NCBI GenBank assembly: GCA_900312665.1
Contig: ONZQ02000008.1
Span: forward strand, 1,116,001-1,180,000
Source of the DNA: Cephalotrichum gorgonifer
Lineage: Eukaryota > Ascomycota > Sordariomycetes > Microascales > Microascaceae
Reading direction: 5' to 3'
Length of the DNA stretch: 64,000 nucleotides
Both the position numbers and the translations under genes were made by a program. The notes under the pieces were generated by a model. It was not told where the DNA came from and ran no database searches. It saw only the letters and a list, made by a program, of their open reading frames with translations. Below, one piece after another: positions 32,722-45,206 of this stretch. Positions within the stretch are counted from its first letter, which is position 1. Each line of letters opens with the position of its first letter.

Positions 32722-32809
32722 AGGTCTAACCCGGAATCGAACCGGGGTTTCGGGTATATTCTCATCTTTCAATCAGAAACCCACGTCATGACCGCTAAAC
32801 CATTAAACC
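32722..32809 (-). tRNA. tRNA-Gln (anticodon CUG) with a 16-nt intron
   Basis: Reading the minus strand from 32809, GGTTTAA pairs with TTAGACC at the 3' end (one T-G wobble). The D arm contains TTTAGCGGTCA. The anticodon stem TGGGT pairs with ACCCG. The loop TTCTGA gives anticodon CTG, then about 16 intron bases follow position 37. The T arm is CCCGG-TTCGATT-CCGGG. This decodes CAG glutamine. The intron lies at the canonical position, one base 3' of the anticodon. No CCA is encoded, as expected in eukaryotes. An oligo-T-like stretch for Pol III termination is weak (TTATAAC then CTTTTTG). Confidence 0.88.
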
Positions 32810-33316
32810 AACCTGGTGTTGATGAACGCCAGAGCCCCCCTAGGCAAGGCTGTGTGGGTGGTTGGTGGTTGGGTGAGGGGGGGAAGGATCCTTCTTGCCA
32901 GGCGACTTCGACTTCGTGAGACGTTCACGCCTCGACTCTCGAGCCCATCTAATAATAAGAATACACCAAAACAGGCACAGCGGCGCAGAGGATAATAAAG
33001 AAAACGCCCAGATGCATGTGATACCTTCAAAAGGGAAAGCGCCAGCCTCCATCGTTACATAATCCATATAACCCCTGTCCTGATACCTACCCAGCCAATA
33101 AGCGAGCTCCTCGTTCAACGGGCAATTGCAACCCAAAGAGGGGAGCTTACCGGTGCACCCGGAACTGTAGTGACACAGCACACAAACCTGAAGGGGAACC
33201 CGAAACCTGTCAGCTTCACGGCAACGTCCACAACCCCCCCCCAAAAAGGGCCCCCCAGCCGGCGCATTCCACGAAAGCCCAACAGGCGCGCGCGTCCGCC
33301 CCTCATCCTGATCCCC

Positions 33317-34899
33317 ATGGCGGAACCAGACGCCACCAAGAGGACAGTCGTCTTCTTCCACCCCGACCTCGGAATAGGCGGCGCCGAGCGCCTCGTCGTC
33401 GACGCGGCCGTCGGCCTCCAGGAGCGCGGCCACAAGGTCGTCATCTTCACGAGCCACTGCGACCCGAACCACTGCTTCGAGGAGGCGCGCGATGGTGAGT
33501 CTGAGTCCCCTCTTATACCGTTCCCGCCCCCCAAATAAATATACGACGAGGAGCGATCGACAAAAACGGAAAGCTAATTGATGACCCTTCCCCGCGCGTC
33601 GCAAAAACAGGCACCCTCGACGTCCGCGTACGAGGAAACTACCTCTTCCCCGCCTCCATCTTCTCCCGCCTGACCATCCTCTGCGCCATCGCCCGCCAGC
33701 TCCACCTCCTCCTCCACATCCACCTGACCTCGGAGCTCTCCTCCCTCGCCCCCACCTCCTTCGTCGTCGACCAGCTCAGCGCGGGGCTCCCCCTCCTCCA
33801 GCACCTCGCCCCGGGCGTCCCCATCCTCTTCTACTGCCACTACCCGGACCTCCTCCTCGCCAGGGGCCGCGGCAGCTGGCTGAAGCGCGCGTACCGCGCC
33901 CCCTTCGACGCGCTGGAGGAGTGGAGCATGGGCTTCGCGCAGGCCGTGGCCGTCAACTCCGAGTTCACAAAGGGCGTCGTGCGCCGGACCTGGCCGAGCC
34001 TGGAGAGGCACGTCGAGCTGCGCGTCGTCCACCCGTGCGTCGCCGTCGACGATGAAGATAAGCCCGCGCAGGAGGTCGGCGAGATCGTGGAGTGGAGGGA
34101 TGAGAAGGTCGTGCTGAGCATCAACCGCTTCGAGAGGAAGAAGGACGTGGCGCTGGCCATTAGGGCCTTTGCGGCGATTCCGGAGGAGCGGCGACAGGGC
34201 GTGCGGCTTGTCATAGCAGGTTTGTTTTCGCCCCCCCATTCCCCCGTCCTCTCTCCTCACCACACATTTATTAACCCCTCGTGACCAGGAGGATACGACC
34301 CCCGCATCACCGAGAACGTCGAGTACCACGCCGAGCTAGTCTCTCTCGCCGCCTCCCTAAACCTCGAGTCCCGCACCGCCAAGACCGTCATCTCCGCCCT
34401 CGCCTCCCCCCCCGAGATCCCCGTGCTCTTCCTCCTCTCCGTCCCCTCGAACCTAAAGGCTGCGCTCCTCCGCTCCGCCACCCTCCTCGTCTACACGCCC
34501 TCAGACGAGCACTTCGGCATCGTCCCGCTCGAGGCCATGCTCGCCGGCGTCCCCGTCCTGGCCTCCAACTCGGGTGGGCCCAGGGAGACGGTCCTCGACG
34601 GCGCGACGGGCTGGCTCCGCGACGCGGGTGACGTCCCGCAGTGGACGGCCGTCATGGACAGGGCGCTCAACGAGACGAGCAAGGGAATGAGGGAGAGGAT
34701 GGGCAGGGCGGGCGTGGAGAGGGTCAAGGGCGGCTTCGACAGGGGGACGATGGCGAGGAGGGTCGAGGCCATACTGGGTGATATGGACTGCCTGGGCGTT
34801 AGGAGGCCGGTGCTGAGCGCCGTGCTGAACTTTTTGGTCATCGGCGCGGTGTTCTGGTTTGGTATCCTTGTGGCGAGGGTCTTGTTCCCGAGGAGCTAG
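33317..34899 (+). CDS. ALG2: Alg2, GDP-Man:Man1GlcNAc2-PP-dolichol alpha-1,3/1,6-mannosyltransferase
   Basis: Alg2 adds the second and third mannose to the dolichol-linked N-glycan precursor on the cytosolic face of the ER. Exons are 33317-33494, 33611-34219 and 34289-34899 (donors GTGAGT and GTTTGT; acceptors CAG), giving 465 residues. The N-terminus has VVFFHPDLGIGGAERLVVDA, the nucleotide-sugar glycosyltransferase start. VLSINRFERKKDVALAIRAF and the EX7E motif EHFGIVPLEAM, followed by SNSGGPRETV, mark a GT4 enzyme. A hydrophobic helix near the end (LNFLVIGAVFWFGILVARVL) anchors it. The start at 33317 (MAEPDATKR) lies just before the conserved region. The frame is open for 49 more codons upstream, from another ATG at 33170, but that part looks unlike the family. 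Confidence 0.96.
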
Positions 34900-35813
34900 G
34901 GGGTTTGACCAGGGAGGAATATTGGTATGTATGATAATAAGGGTACTACAAACAAAGTATGTGCGGGCGGACTGTTTAGTGTGGCGTATATGGGTTTCCG
35001 GTATAGCGAGAATACGAATTCATTACAAAAATGGAAGAATATCAGATATTCGCGACATGGGTGATGTAGTAGATCCCCCCCCTTCCCCTAAAAATACATG
35101 TACGGAACATTCGTATACATTTACATCTACATCTCACGGGTTCCTGGACCAAAGATGTAACAGAGACGGTCGTACACAGGGGACCGTGGGGAGGACGAGA
35201 GTGTTACCCAGGAACAATGTTTTTTTTCTCTATAAGCCTCTGTTCTATCCGTCCCGACCATACGCCGCGGAAGTTCCCCCTTTTTTCCATCCCTCCTTCT
35301 CCTCCTTCCTTCCCTCATTCCTTTATATCTCTCGAAACTCCTGATACCAGTAACCCGTTTTCCGTTTTTCCCTTGCCCCATTGCGTTTACCGGCTTACTC
35401 AAAGGAACAACAAAAAAAAGGGAAGAAAGAATGGGATATAAAGAGGAGAAGGATATATAGGAATGAAGGAGGAAGAGAAGGAGAGACAACGAAAGAAAGT
35501 AGAAGGAGATAAGGTATATAAAAAAGAAGAAAATTGAAAAAAAAAGGAAACCCTCTGTAGATTATCTGTATCCCCATAAACGCCGCCGATGCTAAATAAG
35601 AAATAGGAAATAAGAAACAGGAAACGGGGGTATGACTCTCATTCTCTCTTGACTTCCCATCTGCCCACTCCAAACTCGGGATCCCCGTTTGCTCCGTACA
35701 CCGCCTTTCTTCCGAAACCACGCCAAAGCATCCCACATAAGTAAGAACAAGAAGCATAAGTTGGAAAGGAACAAACCCTTTACTGATATCGCCCCCTCTT
35801 TACTCTCTCACTC
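34900..35813. other. Convergent 3' intergenic region between ALG2 and KCS1
   Basis: No gene is supported. The right half is purine-rich and A-rich (35400-35560) on the plus strand, which is T-rich downstream of the minus-strand KCS1 stop codon and suits 3' end formation. Confidence 0.55.
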
Positions 35814-38800
35814 TCACTCGCTCACAAACCCGTCCTCCTCCTCAACCTCCTCGTACCTCGTTCTGCTCGGCTCGATCCCCATCTCCGCCCTCACGTCCCG
35901 CTGTATCTTGAGGAAGTACCTCCGCAGAGACGCTAGGCCCCTCAGGAACCCCCTGTCCGGCTCGTCAGGGTACTGCGGTGGACAAGCCTTGTCCGCCACG
36001 TCCGACGTCGCCGTGATGCTGTTCGCAAAGTCCGCGATCTTAAAGTCCACCTCCCGCTTATTCCGCTTTCGCCTCCTGTGTACCGACGCATCCTCCGCGT
36101 CCGTCGCCGCGTCCGTCGTCGAGTCGTCCACCATGGCGTCCCCCCCGTCCGCGTCCTCGCCGTCGTAGAACATGAGCAGGCTAGCCGCGTAGAACCTGTA
36201 CCCCTTCAACCCCCTCGCGATCCTTGCCAGCTCGTCCAGCTTGCGGATGATTGTGGGTATTTGCCGCAGCACGCTGTGGTAGTCGACGCCGTTGTAGAGG
36301 AACCGCGTGAGCGCCTCCTGGAACTCAGCCCCCGCCTTGATCTTCCTGCCCTCGTACTTGTCCCGGAAGATGTACGACTGCGTCGCCACGTCCCACACCT
36401 GGAGCCCGCAGACCCGCACCCCGAGCTCGAGCGACGTCGTCTTGGCGCACTTCCCCTTCTGGGACAGCTGCTTCGCGGGAGTCGCGTCGACCCCGTACTG
36501 GCGCGTCCCCATCTTCAGGTCCATGATGCACGGCCTCTTCATGCCTGCCGTCAGGTCTTCGAGTAGAAGGAAAAATTCGACGCGAGAGTCCCGCTTCGTC
36601 TGCGCCTCCTTGGGATTTACGGGCCGGGGTATCTTGAAGTCGATTGGTGGCGGAGCGGCTACTGTGTCATCCATGGTAGCAGCATGCCCTGGTATCATAG
36701 CCGGCTCATCTCTGAGCTGCGCTGGCTCGGTGGTTCTATCCTTGTCATTGACGAGAGGGGGAGAATGCCTTTCGTCGCCATGGAACGTGACCTGATCGGC
36801 TTCTTCGTAGTATTTGAGGTCACCCCTGAACTCGCTGCCAACTTGCGGCTTCCTACGCAGCCCGCTGCCCGAGTACCGGCGCTTCCTCTTCTGCGACAGG
36901 AAACTCTCCCCAATCGTCTCGGGCTCCGGAGCACTGGTACCCGTCACGTCCTTGACCTCAGTCGTGTTCCTCAGGTCGAGCGCATCTAGTAGGTGGTGGC
37001 TCGGTTTATCAGACAGACGCGCTCGAGATGGCACCTGGATGGCCGCCGGTACGCCAAGCGCCGAGTCGACTGGCTGCCCAGCACTGGGGTGGTCCAAGCT
37101 GAGTAGGCCAGAGTCTGAATGAACCGACTTGAGCGCCGGCTGATGAGGAATGGCTGGGCGTGGTACCAGCGGACGCCGATGGGGCTTCCGATGGGGCTGT
37201 ATATCGACAGGCTGTTCGTAGAATGCATTGTTGAACACTTCATTCCGAAGCCTCTTGTTGACTATCGTGGCGCCCCAACTTTTAAGACGGGCATCAGCAA
37301 GACTGGGACGCTTCTGGTCCCAGGTGGTGGAGTCCTCCTTCGTGCTCGGTGCCGAACCAGACGCCGTCCTTGAGCGGCGATACACTGGCGGGACCGGTGG
37401 CAGATCTGGCTGTAGTAGATTTCGAGGGATGATGTGCCTGTTGTCGTCAAACGTGACGGTAGGGACCTGGACTGGTCCGGTGGAGAAAGATTGGCTGATG
37501 ACCCGTCTGGGGCCCGAGTCTTGCTGGTGCTGGTCAGCGCGCTCATCGGCACCTTCCGGGTGCGGGGGAGCTCCATTCTCAACGCCCGCATCCCCTTTTA
37601 CGGCGGTCGACTTGCGTCTGGGCGACTTTTGGAACGCAACATTCAGGACGCCAATATACCTAGAAGAAGCAGAGTTAGACGGACTGTGATGTTCTGACAT
37701 GTGGGGAGAAATGATTCCAGTATTCCCCGCGGCTAATCCTCCCACACGAGGCCGAATGATGTGACATACCTAGGGAGGAACGACAGCAGGTCACGGTGCA
37801 AGTGCTCAACGGTTTCATAGAATTCATTCTCCCTATTGTTGAGCTTCTTACAGACGGCCCGCTTAGAGAACCGCCACAGAGGGGTGTGTCCCCCAACCTG
37901 ATGCTTGTACGGGATGAGCTCGATGGCTTCTAGGGGCCGCCTGGCAGCCTCCTGGCCATTATGCTCCTGTGCGCTGTAGTTATCATGATACATCAAAGTA
38001 GGATGGGAGATGGGCTTTTCCGGCGACGGCAGAGTTTGCTCAGGCTCATCGACGATGGCGATTTGCCCACACGTCATGGCCGTAGCTGGACCTGCCGGGA
38101 TACTGAGTGGGTGTAGCGCACCGCGCCCAGATTGGGATGATGGAGGCGTTGGCGGCGGTGTATGGTCCTCGGGCTCTGGTTCCCCAGCCTTCACAAGCCA
38201 GCGGTTCCGGTCTTGTGTTCGTAGCTGGGCCCGACCCGGTACCAACTGGCCTTCCTCTGAGATACCGCACCTCTCCTCTTCGACTCTTTCGGGATCCTGA
38301 TGAGGCAGGAAGAATGCAGAAGAGATCTTCTCTTCGCCCGAGTCGTCGCCCTCATCATGATGCGTTCCCACCTTGGTGCTATCGGTAGAGGACGGCCGGT
38401 CGTTGGGGCTCTCGTCTACTGCATCACGCGGTGATTCGTCGTTGCTGGTCGCCGGAGAGGGAGGCGGGAGCGCAACTCCCGTCGCCTCCTCCCGAGCCTT
38501 ACCGCCACCGCTAGACGGGATTGCCTCCTCGTCGATCTCGCTGGGTTGGGTAGGGGTATCAACAAGCAAAGTTGGCCGACGAGATACCACCTGTGGCATA
38601 TCTTTCCTGGGACTGTGTAGGAGGGATTTCTCAGACTCAGGGGATTCGGCTGGTTCCTCGAAGATGACATCGCTGGCGGAGCCCACACGGACGGGCGGTT
38701 GCGCTACACCCCCAACACGCGCCTGGCTACCCCCCTTGGAGTCTTTTCTCTTGGCCTTCTCTTCCGGGAGACCCTCCCTAAAGAATCCCAGAGTGTGGCT

Positions 38801-40144
38801 CGATTTTCGACTTCGATTATTGGGCTCCGCCCTAGTCATGGCCTTCGCGATTGACTTTTCGACATGGCCGTCCTGCGCATCACCCAACTCCCCAGATCCG
38901 ATGGACCACATCTTCTCTGGGCCAATTGAGTATCGATTCTCGCGTCGCTTTGCATCGGACCGAGCCCGTCGCTCTTCATCCTCCGCTGAGTCCGGCGTAG
39001 GAGGCACAGGCGTCGACGCCTTGTCCGTGGAGTCAAGGGCCGTAATTACCGAAAGGTTTTCCGAATTAAGGGGGTGTGAGTAGATACGGGACGTCTTCTG
39101 GCGCTCCAATGCCCTGATTTCCCATTCGAGTCGCTCGAGTGGGTTTGGCTCGGAGGACCTGTCAGACGGGAACATATGGTGTTGTTGCCCCATGGCAAGG
39201 CCGGTCACACCACTCATACTGTGCATGGTGAGTGACGACGAGGGCGGAGTAGACTCTGGGTGTGTAGCGGTAGTAGGGTCAGTTGAAGTTGCTAGGGGGG
39301 CTGAAGCAGACGTTGCGGCAGCCTTCGGCGTCAGGGACCGGCCAGCAACATCGTCGGGGCGGGGGCCGTCATTTTTAAAGTTCGGAAGGGGGGGCTGGCT
39401 AGATGCAGTGTCTCTACGATAAGGCGTCGTGGTACGGTTTGCTGGGTAGTAGGGATGCCGATATCCGCCTTCGGGTAGTATGCGATCTGTTGCACCGCCG
39501 GTGGTGGTACGAGGCCCAGTGTGCGTCGATGGGCTGGTGGTAGTAGATGAGGCTGTGGATGGCTGACCGGGAGCTTGAGCTTGTGGTGGGATACCACGAG
39601 CAGTGGCAAGAGCTTGGGTGAGGAGGGACGAGCGGTTCTGGCGCTGGTCGAGGGCGGGGGGCAGGGGCCTTTTAGCATGATGCAGTGACAACGGATCGGT
39701 GAGCGCCCCAGCACCTGTTTCTGGCTGAGACGGTGGTGTGGCGGCAGGCCGAGGACCTTGTGGGCCGGAAGGGGGAGCTGATTGGAACTGAGTCGTCATA
39801 TTGGGATCTAGGGCGGGAGGAGAAGCAGGTGCGGATGTACCGCTTCCTGCAGGCTCGGGAGTGGTGCTGCTGGTGGATGTGGCGGTATCGGTTGGTGTAG
39901 GTGTGCCAGGAGATGTAGGATTATCTGCATCTGCGATACCACTACAGGCAGGAGGGCCGTCGAAAGGGGCAACTGTCGGAATGCCAATGGTACTTGTACG
40001 GCGGTCCTCTGCAGTAGCCGGCGCCGTGGCCCTAGCGGAAGGAGGAGGGCTCATATTGCATGGCGGCTGGTCTGTTGTGGGGTTTGCGCTCGCGCTCGGT
40101 AGCGCGGGAGATGAACCGTGGCCGACCTGAGAAGGGGTTGACAT
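35814..40144 (-). CDS. KCS1: Inositol hexakisphosphate kinase (Kcs1 type)
   Basis: Kcs1 phosphorylates InsP6 to the inositol pyrophosphate 5-InsP7, a signal in phosphate sensing, vacuole function and telomere length. Exon 1 is 40144-37770 and exon 2 is 37659-35814 (donor GTATGT, acceptor TAG). The junction gives FLPRYIGVLNVAFQKSP, a conserved block. The product has 1406 residues. The catalytic region lies in the last third, with the IPK signature PCIMDLKMGTRQYG (about residue 1168), then SLLMFYDGE and FKIADFANS. The first 750 residues are mostly Ser/Thr/Pro-rich and disordered, with ENRYSIGPEKMWSIG as a compact motif. HTPLWRFSKRAVCKKLNNRENEFYE just before the intron is the start of the kinase core. 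I chose the ATG at 40144 (MSTPSQVGHG); an in-frame ATG at 40441 would add 99 residues that look like translated leader. Long N-termini are usual in fungal Kcs1. Confidence 0.94.
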
Positions 40145-43100
40145 GAGTTGAGGGAGGGCATTGACGAATGCGGCGGACGTGTGGGACAGATGATTCGTAG
40201 ACAACCGCTTGTCTCCAAGGGGGGGGCGTGTGGTGGATAACGAAAGGCTACTGGCCGAAGTGGTTTGCGACCAGGTTGGGTAAGGCCTTAATACCGAGTG
40301 GACGGAACAGCTGGAGGATTTGGGTTGTCCGCCAAGTAAAAAAAAACGGAAGAACCAGCAGCAGGGGCTGGTTAATAGTCGACGAAGACAGAAAAGAGGG
40401 CTGGAAGAGTATACAACTCTAGTTTCGAAGGACAGGCGCAAGGCATAGGGAAGAGGGAGGCCGGCCTGCGATCCTTCGCGCGCGCTGCTTATCGCTAACT
40501 CTAGTTACCTGAGCGGAGGTGGTTGTGACGGCACAGAGTAGGGCAAGATAAGATAGTAGTAGTAAGGTAAGTAGTATGTAGTGATTTGGGGAATGGAAAG
40601 TGCGTGGGGCATGCGAATGCGAACACGGACTCGGACGCTACCCTGGATAGATTGCGTAGTCCAAAATGCGAAACTGAATACTCAAGAAGCACCGATGCGA
40701 TGGATGGATGGGTGCTCGAGAGAAAAGGAAGGTGCAGCCGACTGAGAAAATCGGTCTACCAATAACGGATGATGTCGGAGAAGGTGCGTCCCAATGCCAC
40801 GGAAGACACCATGGGTGGGAACTCAGACAGGAAGCGTAGAGTAAGAGTAGAATGTGGACTTTTTGGTTTCTCTTGGGTGAGAGTGTGGAATTGGTTTCTC
40901 GAAAGACACCGCAGGATAGGTAATGCTATGCTATCCGGTATCCCTTATTCTTTCTTGGCCAATCCCTTCCCAGCGCCACCGCTAGCAGTAAAGGCTGGAA
41001 CGGACGACTCCAACAAGCAGCTGGAGAGAACAAACGAGAAAGGTTCCACTCGAGAGCTTCCAAGCCATAGATTTTCCCGCGATCTAGTTGCTATGGGAGG
41101 GGGGTATAGATGCGCTTAGCCCCTGGAACGCGACGCTCCTTTGACCGACCTTCGTAGTGTGTTAAAAATTGGGCTTCAGAGTACTTGGACGCGATGGAAT
41201 AAGGGAGGGGGAAGTACAAGTATGAGGGTGTCAGGAATTGGGGTCTGCGGGGCAGTAGGTAATATATACCCTGGGATATTTTTCTTTTTACCAAAATGGA
41301 GTGGTGGGGTGTGTCGGCAACATAGGACATTGAGGGAGGGGGGGTCTAATTTTGCCAAGATTTAGAGGTGATGGTACGGAGTAGCTAGCTTAAACTCGAG
41401 GCCGGGATGTCAAATCTATGGAGGTGCGGGACGCAGCTGATACTGTGCCTGCTGTCGCCTGCCACCACCGACTGTAATGGAAGGGAAGATGGATCCTTGG
41501 ATGCTGGCATTCTTTTTTGCAGGAGCTAGCCAACCTGTAACTCCCTTCTAGCTGTCTCGTTATTAATAGCTGGCACTCGGAGGAGCAACAGGTACATGCT
41601 ACGAGGATACAAGTAAGTATCAAGTTAGGAAGTCAAATACTCCGCACATTGGCTCCTACTTATACTGTGTAACCCTAAATTAGTGGTTCTGGGGAGCAGC
41701 CCCGTGACTGGCTTTCTGGGACGCTATGGGAGGTATTCGCTGGTCGGTCTTGCACCTAACACGTAAGACCCACGTACCCCCGCCCCTACTGTGCACGAGT
41801 ACGTGCGAGTACTCTGTACTCGTAGTCGTGGTGTTATTATAGAACGAACGTATAGGAATGTCACCATTGACTAGGCCGCTTCTAATAGTCGTACTTTGAC
41901 AGTCGCAGGGTCGAGGAATTCGCCATCGGAGAAAATAGTTTGCCATTGACACCGATGATGTCATCCACCAAACGGGCATTTTTGTGTCGACGGTTTGGGC
42001 TGCATTCTTTTTCCACCAAAAGCCACACACCCGCCCGATGCAACACCGCTCATTGGTCACTTTCGTTTTGTCAAAGATTCCACCACGAGTACGGAATAGC
42101 TCGCTGATTGGATCCCTGCCCGAATCCGTTCCTACCTAAGGGAAGGAGCGACCATGAGCCCACTCACAGGTCTACTTGTAATACGGGTGGTCCTCCCCAG
42201 CATGGCTAGTCTATGGCTTCTGCATAAAACACAAGCTGCCTTTGACAAAGCATCGTACTCGTACATGAGCGCCTCGTTATAAGCGCGACGCCCGAGACAC
42301 GCTGGCCCTATCGACGATGTCTATGTCGTAAGAGCATCCCGACGAATGCTATCTCGCGTCCCCGGGCTAAGCCAACAATCTGCATCAGCCCAACATTCGG
42401 ACCTTGGCTTGCACCTCGTGGCAGGATATTACGCAAGAGTATTACACGCCAGCTGTGCACCCACACGGACCCTCGGGTTCTGTGCCAGAAAACTTGGGCA
42501 ATTTCAGGCTTGATTGCTTTTCTTTCAACCAAGAGATAACTGGGAGGGAGATAACGGAACCAGCGCCGCCCGTCCCCCCGCCCAGCTTGCTGATATTCTT
42601 ATCCGATGACAGGAGATAGAGAGCCCAACACACCCACACTCCAAGCGTGACTACGAGTACCCCCATCGCCCATTGCCCATCGCCCACTGCCCATGTCTCG
42701 GAATATCTTTCCCGCTTCTCTGTTTTTTCTTACCCTCTTTACTACTTTGGCTTGCCCCAGCTCTATACCATGCCTACTCGTATATGTATAACCCGGCTGG
42801 ACATCCACTACCCAATCTATCCCAGTGATCCCGACCCGCAGAGCTATCTATCCGCTGCGGCTGCCCCACACACTGTCGTTTGCTAAAATGAGGCACTAAC
42901 TTGGTCGTACCAGGCCATCTCAACTACACGGCACGGCTCGAGGCAGTCATGGAGCATCCCGAAAGGAGGGTGGACATGTGGCTACCCACCACTTGTACAG
43001 TCGAGTCGTGGCGGTGAGGATCTATCGTGCTTGCTCGCTGCCTCTCTTGTTCGCCCCGGAATATCCGTCATCCTCCTCGGCGACCTCGGCGACCAATCGC

Positions 43101-45206
43101 CTTCGCATCATGCGAAGAAACCTTGTTTGCGCCCATTGGCTTCGTCAAAGTCCCTCCCTGGTTCTGGTTCCATTTCTTCTGCCCGGAGGCGGCCCTGCGG
43201 GGTGCACGGAGCCGTCGATGGGTGGGATCCGGAACAATGTTGCAGGCATGTCGCTCGCGGAGCCTTGGCATCCAATCATCTGGCAACGTGATCTTGGATT
43301 CTCCCTCAACCACTCCAACCTCGATACCAACCCACGACCGGGCATGCCAAAAAAAACCCTCTTCCCCTCCCCCGCTCGGCTTGCAGGGTTGCCGTCGTCG
43401 TCTCCCAAGTCGAATAATTTGGGTTGGGGACTTGAGCTGGGTGTAAACTAATTGATCGCCCTGGCATGGACCTCCTCCTCCGCTCCACACCTTGTCCCGC
43501 AATCCGACGGCCGCGCGTTTTGAGCTTGGCGCGGCTTCCCGGGGAATATGCTAGAAGGACTCATCCTGGAGGTCCTGCTGAATACTTGGAGGCTCGGGAT
43601 GGTGTTCTCACCCTGCCTCTCAGGTCCATCTACGATATTGACCGCAGTGTCTGTCCCGCTTTCGGCATAGCTGGTTACTCTGATATAGGGGCCCAGACCC
43701 TTTAGTCTCTTGAATCCCCGTCACTTCTCACCTGCATTTGCTTAAAGGCTTTCTGCCACCTTAAAACCAGCCTTCTGACCATATCGCAAGATTCTATCGG
43801 GCATTGGCATTCCAGGCTGGGCAATCAGACCGGACCTATTCATCCGGACACCATTTGCAATATTACTGCCCTTCGTCTCAGGTCCGGGTTTCCAGGGACT
43901 CCTCCCGTCTAAGCTCGTCCAGCCAGCGGCCTTGCTTTACCCTCGTTCTCGTCTCGCCAACTCCAATTGGACAAGGGGATGCGAATCAAAGCAAGATAGT
44001 ATGCCTTTTTTTTGTTGAGTCTGATGTCTTGACATCGAATCGAGCCTGGTTATGGAGTAGATTCGCCCTTAATGCTTCCCAATCCATCTCAAGGTATGGA
44101 TGCCAGAGAGGGGAAAGGGGTTCATACTGTATCGCGGTGGCTTTCTGGCCCTGTCCCGCCCTTGATTCAGACCCGCGCGAGAGGGGTACGCAGACGACGT
44201 CATGTGTATAGGGATGGTCTTACAGGTACGAGCCGGCATGCCACTAGCCAACGCCATCTCGCTCAGGTGAGTTTCTGGGACAGGGGACTACAGGTCCAGT
44301 TCAGTTTGTCGTAAGCTCCTGTAGGATCTACAAGTAGAATGTGCGGTGTAATTACGAGAAAATGGGAAGTCCAGGTGTTCAGACCCACACCTCCCATCCA
44401 AGCAAACCGCCGAGATCCGCCATGTGGCCTATCGTCTAGCCATCCCTGCCGTACAAGGGTGCGGGCGGGAGCTACTGGGACCGGGGGTGCGGGGGGGGTT
44501 GTGTTGTATTAGCGGGAGTGAGAGAAAAAGGGCGGCGGCGGAGAAAAAAAAAGGGGGGGGAAGGGAGGGGGGTCGGTCGGATTAGGTTGTTGAGCTGTGA
44601 TGCCCAGACTTTGAGGCTTGAATCGGTGAGATACTGTGTTCCGCTTTTACTTTTGCTTGGGAGGGGGTTTTAGGGAGCGGGGGAAGAGAAGGAGAGCTTG
44701 TCGGAGGCCTCAATTCTCCGAAGAGAGTTGGATGAGTGGCTGGCTGACGATGAGGCCTGGAGCTGGGCATCCTTACACGTTGACTTTTTTTTTCTATCAT
44801 CTCCCTCTATCTCTTTTCCTCCTTAAACGTAGTTTTTAGTACGAGTGGTAGATACGAGAGAGTGGGTAAGAAAAGGAATACGGGAAGTAGAAGAGAGGAC
44901 GACAGCGGAGCAAATCGTGAGATTTCGATGGTATCAATGTACGAGTTATCATTCTCGCTGCTTAATGAATACTGGAACTGCCTGGCCAGTTCGAAATACA
45001 GTCCTGTTCACTTTCCACCTGACCCTTGAACGCCTTGCTCCCTTGCCTCCTTGTTCCCTGTGATATCCGTATACTCCCCCTTTTTTTCTCCCCAAAACCT
45101 CATCGTCCAGCCGCTGTAAGATGAATAGCCTCAACCCTCAAACGTTAACATAAAATAAACCCGTAGCTCGTAAAGAGGATGCCGTAGCATTCCCATCTAT
45201 CCTTCC
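40145..45206. other. 5-kb stretch without a supportable gene, upstream of KCS1
   Basis: It lies between the KCS1 start and the 3' end of the next minus-strand gene. No ORF over about 160 codons or with recognisable domains is present. It has the same texture as the 11.9-25.4 kb stretch: several TACTCGTA/TACGAGTA words, a heptamer array at 42662, homopolymer and G-rich runs near 44490-44580, and no transposon ORF. The part next to 40144 is probably the KCS1 leader and promoter. Confidence 0.55.
42662..42696. repeat. Five degenerate heptamers (CCCATCG-like)
   Basis: The units CCCATCG, CCCATTG, CCCATCG, CCCACTG and CCCATGT follow each other without gaps. It is a short noncoding minisatellite. 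Confidence 0.8.

Noticed and set aside
33170..33316. 49-codon N-terminal extension of ALG2
   Set aside because: It contains CCCCCCC-derived Pro runs and lies ahead of the normal ALG2 start MAEPDATKR.
44341..44440. Possible dispersed 5S rRNA gene
   Set aside because: Some phrases looked familiar, but the sequence does not contain the 5S internal control region or pairing stems.
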